NCBI GenBank assembly: GCA_046497505.1
Contig: JAWOFN010000024.1
Coordinates: forward strand, 1-14,639
DNA: 14,639 nucleotides
Reading direction: 5' to 3'
From: JAWOFN01 sp046497505 [NCBI: bacterium]
GTDB lineage: Bacteria > Blakebacterota > Blakebacteria > Blakebacterales
The notes below the pieces were generated by a model that made no database searches, was not told where the DNA came from, and was given only the letters and a program-made list of their open reading frames with translations. Shown piece by piece: positions 1 to 6,048 of this stretch (positions within the stretch are counted from its first letter, which is position 1; each line of letters starts with the position of its first letter). Position numbers and translations under genes: made by a program.

Positions 1-229
1 GCGCCGACCGCCGGCACGGTCCTTCCGGGCGGCGGCGGAGGATGTCCCGGAGCGGATGGGGGAGATGCTGCCGGAAGTGCTGGCATACGTATCGAGTCCG
101 GGGGGCGGGATCTCCGACCCCCAGCAGGAACCGGACCCTTCCCGCTGGGAGACCCGTGTCTACATACCGGTAGGCGGAGGACCGGGCAGCAGCGGGATCA
201 CACTGCCCGAGGGGGCAATCCAGGGTTGA
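1..229 (+). CDS. 3' end of a protein with a probable GyrI-like effector-binding domain (partial)
   Basis: An open frame enters from the left edge (first full codon at base 2) and stops at TGA 227-229, giving the last 75 residues of a longer protein. The readable tail has a helix-like stretch (PERMGEMLPEVLAYV), then a Pro/Gly loop, then PSRWETRVYIPV. In GyrI-like/AraC-type effector-binding domains, a final beta strand of the form W-x-T-E-x-Y-I-P-V closes the fold, and this is the only basis for the name. The last 20 residues (GGGPGSSGITLPEGAIQG region) look like a flexible tail. The start, the rest of the fold and any DNA-binding domain lie outside the window. Alternatives are a stand-alone small-molecule-binding protein or an unrelated protein with a similar strand. 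The probable tRNA promoter overlaps its stop codon. Confidence 0.5.
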   Translation, partial: RRPPARSFRAAAEDVPERMGEMLPEVLAYVSSPGGGISDPQQEPDPSRWETRVYIPVGGGPGSSGITLPEGAIQG

Positions 230-254
230 GGGAGGGCCCCGGAATGTGTTTCTT
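226..254 (+). promoter_or_regulatory. Probable tRNA-Cys promoter
   Basis: TTGAGG at 226-231 and TTTCTT at 249-254 are separated by 17 bases and lie 14 bases before the mature tRNA 5' end. The -35 matches TTGACA at four positions. The -10 resembles the TATCTT seen before two other genes here. The -35 overlaps the stop codon of the preceding gene. This is a pattern match only. Confidence 0.4.
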
Positions 255-268
255 GCGGGTCTGCACCG

Positions 269-343
269 GGCGGCATAGCCAAGTGGTAAGGCGGAGGTCT
301 GCAAAACCTCTATTCCCCGGTTCGAATCCGGGTGCCGCCTCCA
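269..343 (+). tRNA. tRNA-Cys (anticodon GCA)
   Basis: A full cloverleaf can be drawn by eye. The acceptor stem GGCGGCA (269-275) pairs with TGCCGCC (333-339). The D stem is GCC/GGC (278-280 with 290-292). The anticodon stem GAGGT/ACCTC (294-298 with 306-310) encloses the loop CTGCAAA with anticodon GCA at 301-303. There is a 5-base variable loop, and the T arm CCCGG-TTCGAAT-CCGGG spans 316-332. The discriminator base is T (340), the identity base expected for cysteine tRNA, and CCA is encoded at 341-343. A terminator-like hairpin follows 12 bases later, so it is probably a single-gene transcript. Confidence 0.97.
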
Positions 344-355
344 GATCCCCGATGT

Positions 356-397
356 AGGGGCGCCCGTCGAGGACCCGGCCCCGGCGGGCGTCCCTTT
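356..397 (+). terminator. Hairpin terminator after tRNA-Cys
   Basis: AGGGGCGCCCG (356-366) and CGGGCGTCCCT (385-395) form an 11-pair stem with one G-T pair around an 18-base loop. Only a short T run follows (TTT 395-397). Placed just after the tRNA, it probably ends that transcript, although the weak T tract leaves some doubt. Confidence 0.55.
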
Positions 398-548
398 GAG
401 CGACCCGCGAGACACGATCGTCACCCCAGGCCCCGGTGCGGGCCCCTTGCCCTTTGGAGTGCCGGGATTATCCGGCACAATCCTCCCATTCGCCCCCCCG
501 GCCCGAGAGGGGATGCCTTCGGCAGACCATCCGTATGAGGGCGATGTC

Positions 549-808
549 ATGATCGGCAGGACCGTCGGACGCTATACGATCATCGACCGGCTCCTCGGCC
601 TCTCCCCTCCCTATCTGGCCTGTTCGCCCTATCATAACGCCGCACGGATCTCCGCCCGGCGGGAGGACGCGGGGAGGGCCGTGGACCTGCTGCGGAGGTG
701 CTACGAACGGGAAGGTCCGCCGGGCCCGAACCTGCTCCGTCTCGACGGGACTTCGCGGCCATCCGGGACTATCCGCCGCTGCGGGCCCTGGTGGAACCGA
801 GGGGTTAG
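549..808 (+). pseudogene. Relic of a Ser/Thr protein kinase with a C-terminal repeat tail, internally deleted and frameshifted
   Basis: ATG 549 opens MIGRTVGRYTIIDRLL, which matches the usual first residues of bacterial Hanks-type kinases (M-I-G-x-x-x-x-x-Y-x-I-x-x-x-L just before the glycine loop). A GAGGG ribosome site lies about 6 bases upstream. After about 17 codons the kinase match stops, and the frame continues in what looks like the far C-terminal tail of large kinase-TPR proteins: AARISARREDAGRAVDLLRRCYEREG, then LLRLDG. One base appears lost near 747-749. In the shifted frame from 749 the text reads DFAAIRDYPPLRALVEPRG and stops at TAG 806-808, which resembles the common C-terminal ending of these proteins (PLRDxPPFxxLxxPKG). 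The glycine loop, catalytic HRD/DFG and almost all repeats are gone, so no active kinase can be made. The unshifted frame runs on to 959 through the next gene's start and is not meaningful. The kinase assignment rests on two short but well-placed matches. Confidence 0.6.
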
Positions 809-823
809 ACGTCCTCCGGCCGT

Positions 824-852
824 TTGGAGCCTTCCGCCAGACGGGCTATCTT
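824..852 (+). promoter_or_regulatory. Promoter for the 102-aa gene
   Basis: TTGGAG at 824-829, 17 bases, then TATCTT at 847-852 (preceded by GGC). The start site would fall near 859, and an AGGAAGG ribosome site follows at 861-867 before ATG 877. The sequence CTATCTTGT recurs before the gene at 1256, which strengthens both calls. Confidence 0.5.
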
Positions 853-876
853 GTGTGATGAGGAAGGTGATGGACC

Positions 877-1185
877 ATGGCGGATGCCCCCCGCAGCGGG
901 AACCCCGACCGGCACGACGCGCAGGAGCAGAAGAGTCCCCGGAAGAAGGCGATCCGTGAGGAGACCCGGAAGATCCGGCATCTGCAGCGGGTGGTGGCCC
1001 TGGCCCAGCAGATGCTGGCCACCCAGGTCGAGACCAAGGGGGAGGCCATCACGGTGATGAACGGGGCGAAGGATTACGCCCTGGGACTCTTCCCCGAGAA
1101 GGGGGACACCTTCGACATCATCTACGGCACCCGCCTGATGCGCATCTACCGGGCGAGGTTCGATCGAGACCGCGAGGCGGGCTGA
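877..1185 (+). CDS. Uncharacterised 102-residue soluble protein
   Basis: I do not recognise this protein. It starts at ATG 877 behind AGGAAGG (861-867) and has its own promoter. The N-terminal 35 residues are charged and probably disordered (Asp, Arg, Lys, Gln-rich). Residues from about 30 to 62 (REETRKIRHLQRVVALAQQ onward) look like a long amphipathic helix. They are followed by a compact C-terminal part with alternating hydrophobics (TFDIIYGTRLMRIYRARF). There are no membrane segments, signal peptide, cysteines or metal motifs. It lies alone between a kinase relic and the MATE-like gene, 70 bases from the latter, which has its own promoter. A small DNA-associated or adaptor protein is possible, but nothing in the sequence proves it. 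Codon usage and GC content look like the neighbours, and the clean ribosome site supports a real gene. Confidence 0.7.
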   Translation: MADAPRSGNPDRHDAQEQKSPRKKAIREETRKIRHLQRVVALAQQMLATQVETKGEAITVMNGAKDYALGLFPEKGDTFDIIYGTRLMRIYRARFDRDREAG

Positions 1186-1237
1186 CCTCCTCTTTCCCGG
1201 CCGGTGGTTCCTTTAGGGTCGGCGGGATCGGCTCCGG

Positions 1238-1246
1238 TGCTATCTT
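1238..1246 (+). promoter_or_regulatory. Extended -10 promoter of the MATE-like gene
   Basis: TGC-TATCTT at 1238-1246 is an extended -10 with no recognisable -35 at 16-18 bases. Its end is only 9 bases before ATG 1256, so transcription would start at about 1253. The transcript would then be leaderless or nearly so, which agrees with the absence of a purine-rich ribosome site before this ATG. Confidence 0.45.
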
Positions 1247-1255
1247 GTACCGCCG

Positions 1256-2710
1256 ATGTCCACCGCCGCCGAGATATCCGACGACCGCCTGAGCTACGGC
1301 CGCATCTTCCGGTTCTGGGTACCTCTGGCCGCCACCTGGCTCATGATGGCCGCCGAGGGCCCCTTCCTGGCGGCGGTCATCGCCCGTCTCACCGACCCCG
1401 CCTTCAACCTGGCCGCCTACGGCGTCGCGTACTCCTTCGCGCTCATCGCCGAGGCCCCCATCATCATGATCATGAGCGCGTCCACCGCGCTCGTGGACAG
1501 CCCCGCCAACTTCCGTCGCCTGAGGGCCTTCACCTACCTCCTCAACACCGGGGTCACCCTCCTCCTGGCCCTCCTCATCTTCACTCCCCTCTACGGCCTG
1601 GTGATGGAGGGGCTGATCGGTCTGCCGCCCGAGGTGGCCCGGCTCACCCGGACCTCCCTGATCATCCTCCTGCCCTGGCCCGGCGCCATCGGGTATCGAC
1701 GTTTCTACCAGGGGCTCCTCATCCGCGACGACCTCACCCGCCGGGTGGCCTACGGGACGGTGGTGCGGCTCTCCTCCATGGCGGGGACCGCCCTTCTGAT
1801 CTACTTCTTCACCGATATCCCCGGGGCCTGGACCGGGGCCGCGGCCCTCTCGGTCGGGGTCACACTGGAGGCGGCGGCCAGCCGCCTGATGGCCTGGGGT
1901 ACGGTACGCTGCATCCTGGAGCGGGAGCGGCCCGGAGAGGAGGGGGCGGCGGGAGAGACGGCCGAAGGGACGGGACGCGAGCGCCCCGCCGCCGATGAGC
2001 CGGAGGTGGAGGAGGCCGCGGAGAGCGCGGGATGCGGGGCGGTCGACCGGGAGGCTCCGAGAGAGCCTCTGAGCTGGGGTGAGATGGTCCGCTTCTACTG
2101 GCCCCTGGCCCTGACCTCGACCATCAGCCTGGCCGTGCACCCTGTCATGACCTTCTTCATGGGGCGGGCCCGCTTCCCGGTGGAATCGCTGGCGGTCCTG
2201 CCGGTGGTCAACTCCCTGACCTTCATCTTCCGGAGCCTCGGGCTGAGCTACCAGGAGGTGGGCATCGCCCTCTCCGGTCCCAGAAGGGAGAACATCCCCC
2301 GGCTGGCCCGGTTCGCCCTGGTGCTGGGCATCGGCGCGAGCCTGGGCATGGCCCTGGTGGGCTGGACCCCCTTGAGCAGGGTCTGGTTCCAGGACGTCTC
2401 GGGCCTGGGCCCCGGGCTCACCTCCTTCGCCCTGCTGCCGACACGGATCCTCTTCATCCTCCCCGGCCTCTCGGTCCTGCTCTCCTTCCAGCGTGCGCTG
2501 CTCGTGAACGCCCGGATGACCCGGCCGATCTCCCTGGCCACCGGGATGGAGGTGGGCGGGATCGCGGCCATCCTCACCCTGCTCATCGCGGGCTTCGACA
2601 TGGTAGGCGCCACCGCCGCCGCCGTCGCTTTCGTGCTGGGCCGGCTGGTGAGCAACGGGATCCTCGCCCGTCCCTCCCTCGAGGCCGCCCGCCCGGTGAC
2701 GAGGTCATGA
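1256..2710 (+). CDS. MOP-superfamily membrane transporter (MATE/ANKH-like)
   Basis: A 484-residue polytopic inner-membrane protein with about twelve hydrophobic segments in two halves. The halves start with the same pattern, YGRIFRFWVPLA (residues 14-25) and WGEMVRFYWPLA (274-285), the internal duplication typical of the MOP flippase/exporter fold. Between them lies a hydrophilic, Glu/Arg-rich linker (about 222-272) with no predicted structure, longer than usual and presumably cytoplasmic. Segments such as LAAYGVAYSFALIAEAPIIMI and the closing SLATGMEVGGIAAIL resemble bacterial relatives of the ANKH/MATE group, but the substrate cannot be read from the sequence. Candidates are drugs, lipid-linked sugars, or organic or phosphate anions. 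The ATG sits 9 bases after an extended -10, without a ribosome site. Its TGA overlaps the ATG of the TrhA relic (ATGA, 2707-2710), so the two were once co-translated. Confidence 0.8.
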   Translation: MSTAAEISDDRLSYGRIFRFWVPLAATWLMMAAEGPFLAAVIARLTDPAFNLAAYGVAYSFALIAEAPIIMIMSASTALVDSPANFRRLRAFTYLLNTGVTLLLALLIFTPLYGLVMEGLIGLPPEVARLTRTSLIILLPWPGAIGYRRFYQGLLIRDDLTRRVAYGTVVRLSSMAGTALLIYFFTDIPGAWTGAAALSVGVTLEAAASRLMAWGTVRCILERERPGEEGAAGETAEGTGRERPAADEPEVEEAAESAGCGAVDREAPREPLSWGEMVRFYWPLALTSTISLAVHPVMTFFMGRARFPVESLAVLPVVNSLTFIFRSLGLSYQEVGIALSGPRRENIPRLARFALVLGIGASLGMALVGWTPLSRVWFQDVSGLGPGLTSFALLPTRILFILPGLSVLLSFQRALLVNARMTRPISLATGMEVGGIAAILTLLIAGFDMVGATAAAVAFVLGRLVSNGILARPSLEAARPVTRS

Positions 2711-3005
2711 GCACCGGCACCGGGCAGCAGCGAGACCGCAGGCGGCAGAGTCCCGCCGAGGAGCTCGCCAACAGCGTCACCCACGGGGTGGGAGCGCTCC
2801 TTGCGGCGGCCGGGCCGGGGGTGCTGGTGGTCCTGGCCGCCCGGCGGGTCTGATCCCCTGGATGGCGGGAGGCGGCCTCTCCTATACCCGGGGTGTGGGT
2901 TTCTACGCCTGGAAACGGCTCCCCTTTCACCACGCGGCATGGCATCTCTTCGTGCTGGGGGGCAGCATCGCCCACTACCTGGGATACCTCTTCTACCTGA
3001 GTTGA
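2707..3005 (+). pseudogene. Relic of a hemolysin III/TrhA-family membrane protein, internally deleted and out of frame
   Basis: The ATG at 2707 overlaps the preceding stop. The first frame reads through SPAEELANSVTHGVGALLAA (from residue 15), the standard N-terminal signature of the hemolysin III/TrhA (YqfA, PAQR-related) family, and then hits TGA at 2851. In the next frame, from about 2844, the text is GLIPWMAGGGLSYTRGVGFYAWKRLPFHHAAWHLFVLGG and onward, ending at TGA 3003-3005. This is the family's last helix region, with the conserved HxxWHLFV segment. An intact member has roughly 200-220 residues. Here about 48 N-terminal and 50 C-terminal residues remain, so around 120 residues (the central helices, including the first conserved metal-binding part) are missing and the ends are out of frame. 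No functional product is expected. A 7-base inverted repeat (GGCGGCC 2805-2811, GGCCGCC 2835-2841) lies just before the junction. Confidence 0.85.
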
Positions 3006-3020
3006 GGCAACCCGGCTCCC

Positions 3021-3512
3021 TTACACGAATCGGTCATCCGAGCGCCCCTCCCCCATACGCCGCCGCGCCTCCTCGAGCCATCCGAACCTCTCCGCTTCGG
3101 GACAGTCCACATCGTGCACGAACGGTTTGATATCCAGCAGCGGCGTGCCGTCCAGCATGTCCACCCCCTCGACCTCCAGGACCGTTCCCTCCACGGAGAG
3201 CAGCCGGACGGTGGAGAGCCCGATGGGGTTGGGTCGGGAGGGAGAGCGGGTGGAGAGGACCCCTCGCTCCACCTCGTCCATGAAGGGCACCACCTTCAGC
3301 GGTCCGCGGGAGGAACGATGGAGGTGGTAGATGAGGATGATGTGGGAGAAGCCTTCCAGGTCCTCGACCGCCTCGGCGAGCCGGGGCAGGAGGCGTATCC
3401 TGCCCCGGACGTCCCGGGCACCCGTGGGCTGTATCGGCATGCCTTCCCGGTCGGTGAAGGGCGTCTCGATCACACCGATCGGCTGCAGCTCGACGGGCTC
3501 CAGCTCGTTCAC
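3021..3512 (-). CDS. trmO: tRNA (N6-threonylcarbamoyladenosine-37) methyltransferase, TrmO/TsaA family
   Basis: A 163-residue cytosolic protein. It carries the family motif STRSPSRPNPIGLSTVRLL (about residues 88-106) and the later DMLDGTPLLDIKPFV (about 118-132), which are diagnostic of the TrmO/YaeB (UPF0066) beta-barrel methyltransferases. TrmO uses S-adenosylmethionine to methylate t6A at position 37 of certain tRNAs, forming m6t6A and helping decoding. The N-terminus ELQPIGVIETPFTDREGMPIQP is also typical. The length fits the short form, which lacks the extra C-terminal domain of the enterobacterial enzyme. The start is GTG 3512-3510, overlapping the stop of the upstream lyase gene (GTGA), so translation is probably coupled. 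It ends 15 bases from the convergent TrhA relic. The pairing with a sulfur-amino-acid enzyme may only reflect shared transcription, though both touch methionine/SAM metabolism. Confidence 0.93.
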   Translation of the reverse strand: MNELEPVELQPIGVIETPFTDREGMPIQPTGARDVRGRIRLLPRLAEAVEDLEGFSHIILIYHLHRSSRGPLKVVPFMDEVERGVLSTRSPSRPNPIGLSTVRLLSVEGTVLEVEGVDMLDGTPLLDIKPFVHDVDCPEAERFGWLEEARRRMGEGRSDDRFV

Positions 3513-4705
3513 GTCAGGCTGTCCAGGGCCTGCTGGAGGTCCGCCTTCAGGTCCTCCGCGTCCTCACAGCCCACCGACAGGCGCACCAGCCCGTCGGTGA
3601 TCCCGGCCGCGAGGCGGTCCTCCCGGTCCATGGCCGCGTGGGTCATGGAAGCGGGGTGCTGGATCAGACTCTCCACGCCCCCCAGACTCACCGCGAGGGC
3701 CGGCAGGCGGACGGCCTGGAGCAGCTTCTTCCCCGCTTCGACCCCACCCTTCAGCTCTATGGAGATCAGCGATCCCGGCCCCCGCATCTGCCGGGCCACC
3801 AGCCCCGACTGCGGATGGTCCGGGAGTCCCGGGTAGCACACCCTCTCCACCGCAGGATGGCCGTCGAGAAGTTCTGCGCATTCGCGGGCGTTGGCCTGGG
3901 CGGTCCGCACCCGCATCCCCAGGGTCTTGATCCCCCGGAGCACCAGCCACGCCTGGTGGGGGTCCATGGTCCCGCCGAGGTATTGGAGGACCGGACGGAC
4001 CCGCCCCATCAGCTCCTCGTCTTTGAAGACGAGTACCCCGCCCACCACGTCCGAGTGGCCGTTCAGGAACTTGGTCACCGAGTGGAGGATGAGGTCGGCC
4101 CCGAACTCGAAGGGGTTCTGGAGGATGGGACTCATGAAGGTGTTGTCCACCACCAGCAGGGCATCGTGCTCGTGGGCGATGTCCGCCGCCGCCTGGATGT
4201 CGGTGACCGCGAGGGTGGGATTGGCCGGGGTCTCGATGTAGACCAGGCGGGTCTCCGGGCGCATCGCCTCGCGGATCTCCCCGGTGCGGCTGGTCTCCAC
4301 GAAAGAGGCCTCCACGCCGAACCGGGAGAAGTCGCGCTGGAGCACCACGCGGGAGGGCCCGTAGACCGAGGCACTGCAGACGATATGGTCCCCCGCGCTC
4401 AGGAGGGCGAAGTAGACCGTGGAGACGGCCGACATCCCCGAGGAGGTGGCCAGCGCGTGGGTCCCCTTCTCAAGGGCCGCCACGTTGGCCTCCAGCATCT
4501 CGATGGTGGGGTTGCCCATCCGGGTGTAGATGAAGCCCTTCTCGGTACCCGCGAAGCGGGCTGCTCCCTCATCGGGGGTCCGGAAGGCGAAGGTGGAGGT
4601 CTGGTAGATGGGTGGTGCCACCGCCCCGTAGATGGGGTCCGGCTCCTGGCCGGCGTGGATACATTCGGTGTCGAGTTCCCAGCGGGTCTTCGGGTCGCGG
4701 CTCAT
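3509..4705 (-). CDS. PLP-dependent Cys/Met-metabolism enzyme (methionine gamma-lyase / cystathionine gamma-lyase-like)
   Basis: A 398-residue, full-length member of the Cys/Met metabolism PLP family. Visible landmarks are YTRMGNPT (residues 60-67, phosphate contact), SSGMSA (88-93), VYG with Tyr115 stacking on the cofactor, DNTF with the PLP-nitrogen Asp (about 186-189), and SVTKFLNGHSDVVGG with the Schiff-base Lys212. The N-terminus IHAGQEPDPIYGAVAPPIYQTSTFAF is closest in style to methionine gamma-lyases, but the cysteine that follows Tyr-Gly in classical methionine gamma-lyase is Pro117 here. Substrate choice among methionine, cystathionine and O-acylhomoserine is therefore open. All these reactions act on C-gamma or C-beta in the cytosol. 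The start is ATG 4705 with AGGGG 6 bases upstream. It overlaps trmO downstream (GTGA) and lies 101 bases after the serine hydrolase gene, across a stable hairpin, so it may have its own promoter. No SAM riboswitch was seen upstream. Confidence 0.9.
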   Translation of the reverse strand: MSRDPKTRWELDTECIHAGQEPDPIYGAVAPPIYQTSTFAFRTPDEGAARFAGTEKGFIYTRMGNPTIEMLEANVAALEKGTHALATSSGMSAVSTVYFALLSAGDHIVCSASVYGPSRVVLQRDFSRFGVEASFVETSRTGEIREAMRPETRLVYIETPANPTLAVTDIQAAADIAHEHDALLVVDNTFMSPILQNPFEFGADLILHSVTKFLNGHSDVVGGVLVFKDEELMGRVRPVLQYLGGTMDPHQAWLVLRGIKTLGMRVRTAQANARECAELLDGHPAVERVCYPGLPDHPQSGLVARQMRGPGSLISIELKGGVEAGKKLLQAVRLPALAVSLGGVESLIQHPASMTHAAMDREDRLAAGITDGLVRLSVGCEDAEDLKADLQQALDSLT

Positions 4706-4738
4706 GGGTCCCCTCGTCTAGGTGCCAGGCGAGCGGGT

Positions 4739-4770
4739 GGGTGCCCCCAATATGGCCACCGGGGGCACCC
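4739..4770 (-). terminator. Strong hairpin between the serine hydrolase and lyase genes
   Basis: GGGTGCCCCC (4739-4748) and GGGGGCACCC (4761-4770) form a perfect 10-pair GC stem around a 12-base loop, 37 bases after the hydrolase stop on the minus strand. No T run follows, so it may be a weak terminator, an mRNA-stability hairpin or an attenuating structure in front of the lyase gene. Confidence 0.45.
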
Positions 4771-4806
4771 GCTCCAACGCCCAAGGCCGGGCCCCTGAGG
4801 GGGTGC

Positions 4807-5904
4807 TCACATGCGGGCGGACACGATCCGTTCCAGGATGCCGAAGAACTGGTCCCGGGAGACCTGGACACCCCGCCCCGGAGCGGTCTTGTGGGCCACG
4901 ACCATGTCGAGTGCGGGCAGGACGCAGATGTACTGGCCGTACGCTCCGATACCCGTATAGGCACCCGCGTAAGGACCCTCCGCCTGGGGGCCGTCCCACA
5001 CCCACCACATGTAGCCGTAGCCGAAGGGGCCCTCCTTGTAGCGCTCGGGGTTCATCTCCTCGACCGGGGTCACTGCAGCGCGGATCCGCCGGGCCCACTC
5101 CGCCGGGACCACCTGTTCCCCGGCCCAGTCCCCGTCTCGGAGCATCAGGTAGCCGACGCGGGCCATGTCACGGACCGAGAGCCACATGTGGTAGGCAGGG
5201 TAGCGGGAGCGCTGCAGGTCCCCCGACTTGCGCTGCCGTGCCCGGTCGAAGTCCTGCATCCCGATGAGGAGGGCCAGGTCGGTTTCCAGGGCGTCGTAGA
5301 TGTCCCGGCCGGTCATCTTCTCGAAGGCGAATCCGGCGGCGTTGAAGTCCCAGTTGTTGTAGAGCAGGTAGGTCCCCGGTTCCTGCGAGCCCCTCTCCGG
5401 CGCGTCCGCGCTGTTGTCCCCGGAGTTGGAGGCGGGGTGGTAGATCCCGGAACGGGCGGTGACGAGGTGGTCCACCTTCGCACGCTTCTCGATGGGGAGG
5501 AGGCCCCCGATGTCATCCATCTCCAGGTCCTCGAGGGTGAGGTCCAGGTCGATGGTCCCGTCCGCGACGTAGTTCCCGTAGAGCATGGAGAGGATGCTCT
5601 TGCGCACCGATGCCAGATAGGTGAGCGTATCCAGGTCTCCGTACTCGTAGAGCACGCGGCCCCCTGTGACGACCATCATACCGGTGGTCTCCAGCCCCTC
5701 CAGGTAGTCGGTGAGTTCGGCCAGTCGCACGCTGTCGTAGCCGGCGTCCTCGGGGCGGCTGATACGCTCCCAGGAGGTCCCTGGATAGACCGGCTCTGTG
5801 GTGGTGGTGCATGCGGTGGAGAAGATCAGCAGGCATGCCGCAGCGATGCTCAAGAAGACGCTGAGCCGGCGGCTGCCTCGCGGCGAGCGGTGCACTGGAT
5901 ACAT
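4807..5904 (-). CDS. Exported lipoprotein serine hydrolase of the beta-lactamase/penicillin-binding family
   Basis: 365 residues. The start is ATG 5904 behind an ideal GGAGG 7-8 bases upstream. The open frame extends much further upstream, but that part is antisense to the next gene. The N-terminus is basic, then hydrophobic (LSVFLSIAAACLLIFSTAC), with a likely lipobox ending at Cys32, so the protein is probably a lipoprotein outside the inner membrane. The catalytic signature of serine beta-lactamase-fold enzymes is present: S-V-R-K (Ser99 nucleophile, Lys102), Y-N-N (Tyr182-Asn184) and H-K-T at 338-340 in place of K-T-G. Class C-like esterases, D-aminopeptidases and 6-aminohexanoate-dimer hydrolases share this pattern, so the substrate is unknown and true antibiotic resistance is not implied. 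A divergent gap of 144 bases separates it from the alpha/beta hydrolase operon. Confidence 0.9.
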   Translation of the reverse strand: MYPVHRSPRGSRRLSVFLSIAAACLLIFSTACTTTTEPVYPGTSWERISRPEDAGYDSVRLAELTDYLEGLETTGMMVVTGGRVLYEYGDLDTLTYLASVRKSILSMLYGNYVADGTIDLDLTLEDLEMDDIGGLLPIEKRAKVDHLVTARSGIYHPASNSGDNSADAPERGSQEPGTYLLYNNWDFNAAGFAFEKMTGRDIYDALETDLALLIGMQDFDRARQRKSGDLQRSRYPAYHMWLSVRDMARVGYLMLRDGDWAGEQVVPAEWARRIRAAVTPVEEMNPERYKEGPFGYGYMWWVWDGPQAEGPYAGAYTGIGAYGQYICVLPALDMVVAHKTAPGRGVQVSRDQFFGILERIVSARM

Positions 5905-5951
5905 GTGGGGACCTCCGGTCGGGCATGGTACGAGGGGCGGGTACCCCGATA

Positions 5952-5960
5952 GGCATACCA
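5952..5960 (-). promoter_or_regulatory. Extended -10 promoter of the serine hydrolase gene
   Basis: On the minus strand TGG-TATGCC (5960 to 5952) matches the extended -10 pattern repeated in this window. A start near 5945 would give a leader of about 40 bases with GGAGG before ATG 5904. No clear -35 was seen. Confidence 0.35.
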
Positions 5961-6038
5961 CAGCGTCCGCGTCGGCGGAAGGGGCATCGCGGTCCGAAGC
6001 GGTTTCCTCTCCCCGCCCCGAGCGTGTAGCATGCCCGC

Positions 6039-6043
6039 GGAGG
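6039..6043 (+). promoter_or_regulatory. Ribosome binding site that fixes the alpha/beta hydrolase start
   Basis: GGAGG, 5 bases before ATG 6049. It lies inside the six extra codons that would be added by the in-frame ATG at 6031, so 6049 is the better start. Confidence 0.75.
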
Positions 6044-6048
6044 TTCCA

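Noticed and set aside
461-476. GCCGG/CCGGC hairpin and possible promoter boxes upstream of the kinase relic
   Set aside because: The stem is short and lacks a T run. TTGCCC (447-452) and TATCCG (469-474) are weak matches, and the gene they would serve is dead.
396-959. A single 187-residue gene across the kinase relic
   Set aside because: Its first 51 codons lie in the promoter/terminator gap. Family matches start only at 549 and switch frame near 749, and the end overlaps the start of the 102-aa gene.
1118-2140. A 340-residue minus-strand frame opposite the MATE-like gene
   Set aside because: It is Gly/Arg/Glu-rich shadow sequence with no recognisable domain.
5939-5946. Palindrome GGGTACCC near the serine hydrolase transcription start as a possible operator
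   Set aside because: An 8-base palindrome is too short to stand out in GC-rich DNA, and no second copy or nearby regulator gene supports it.
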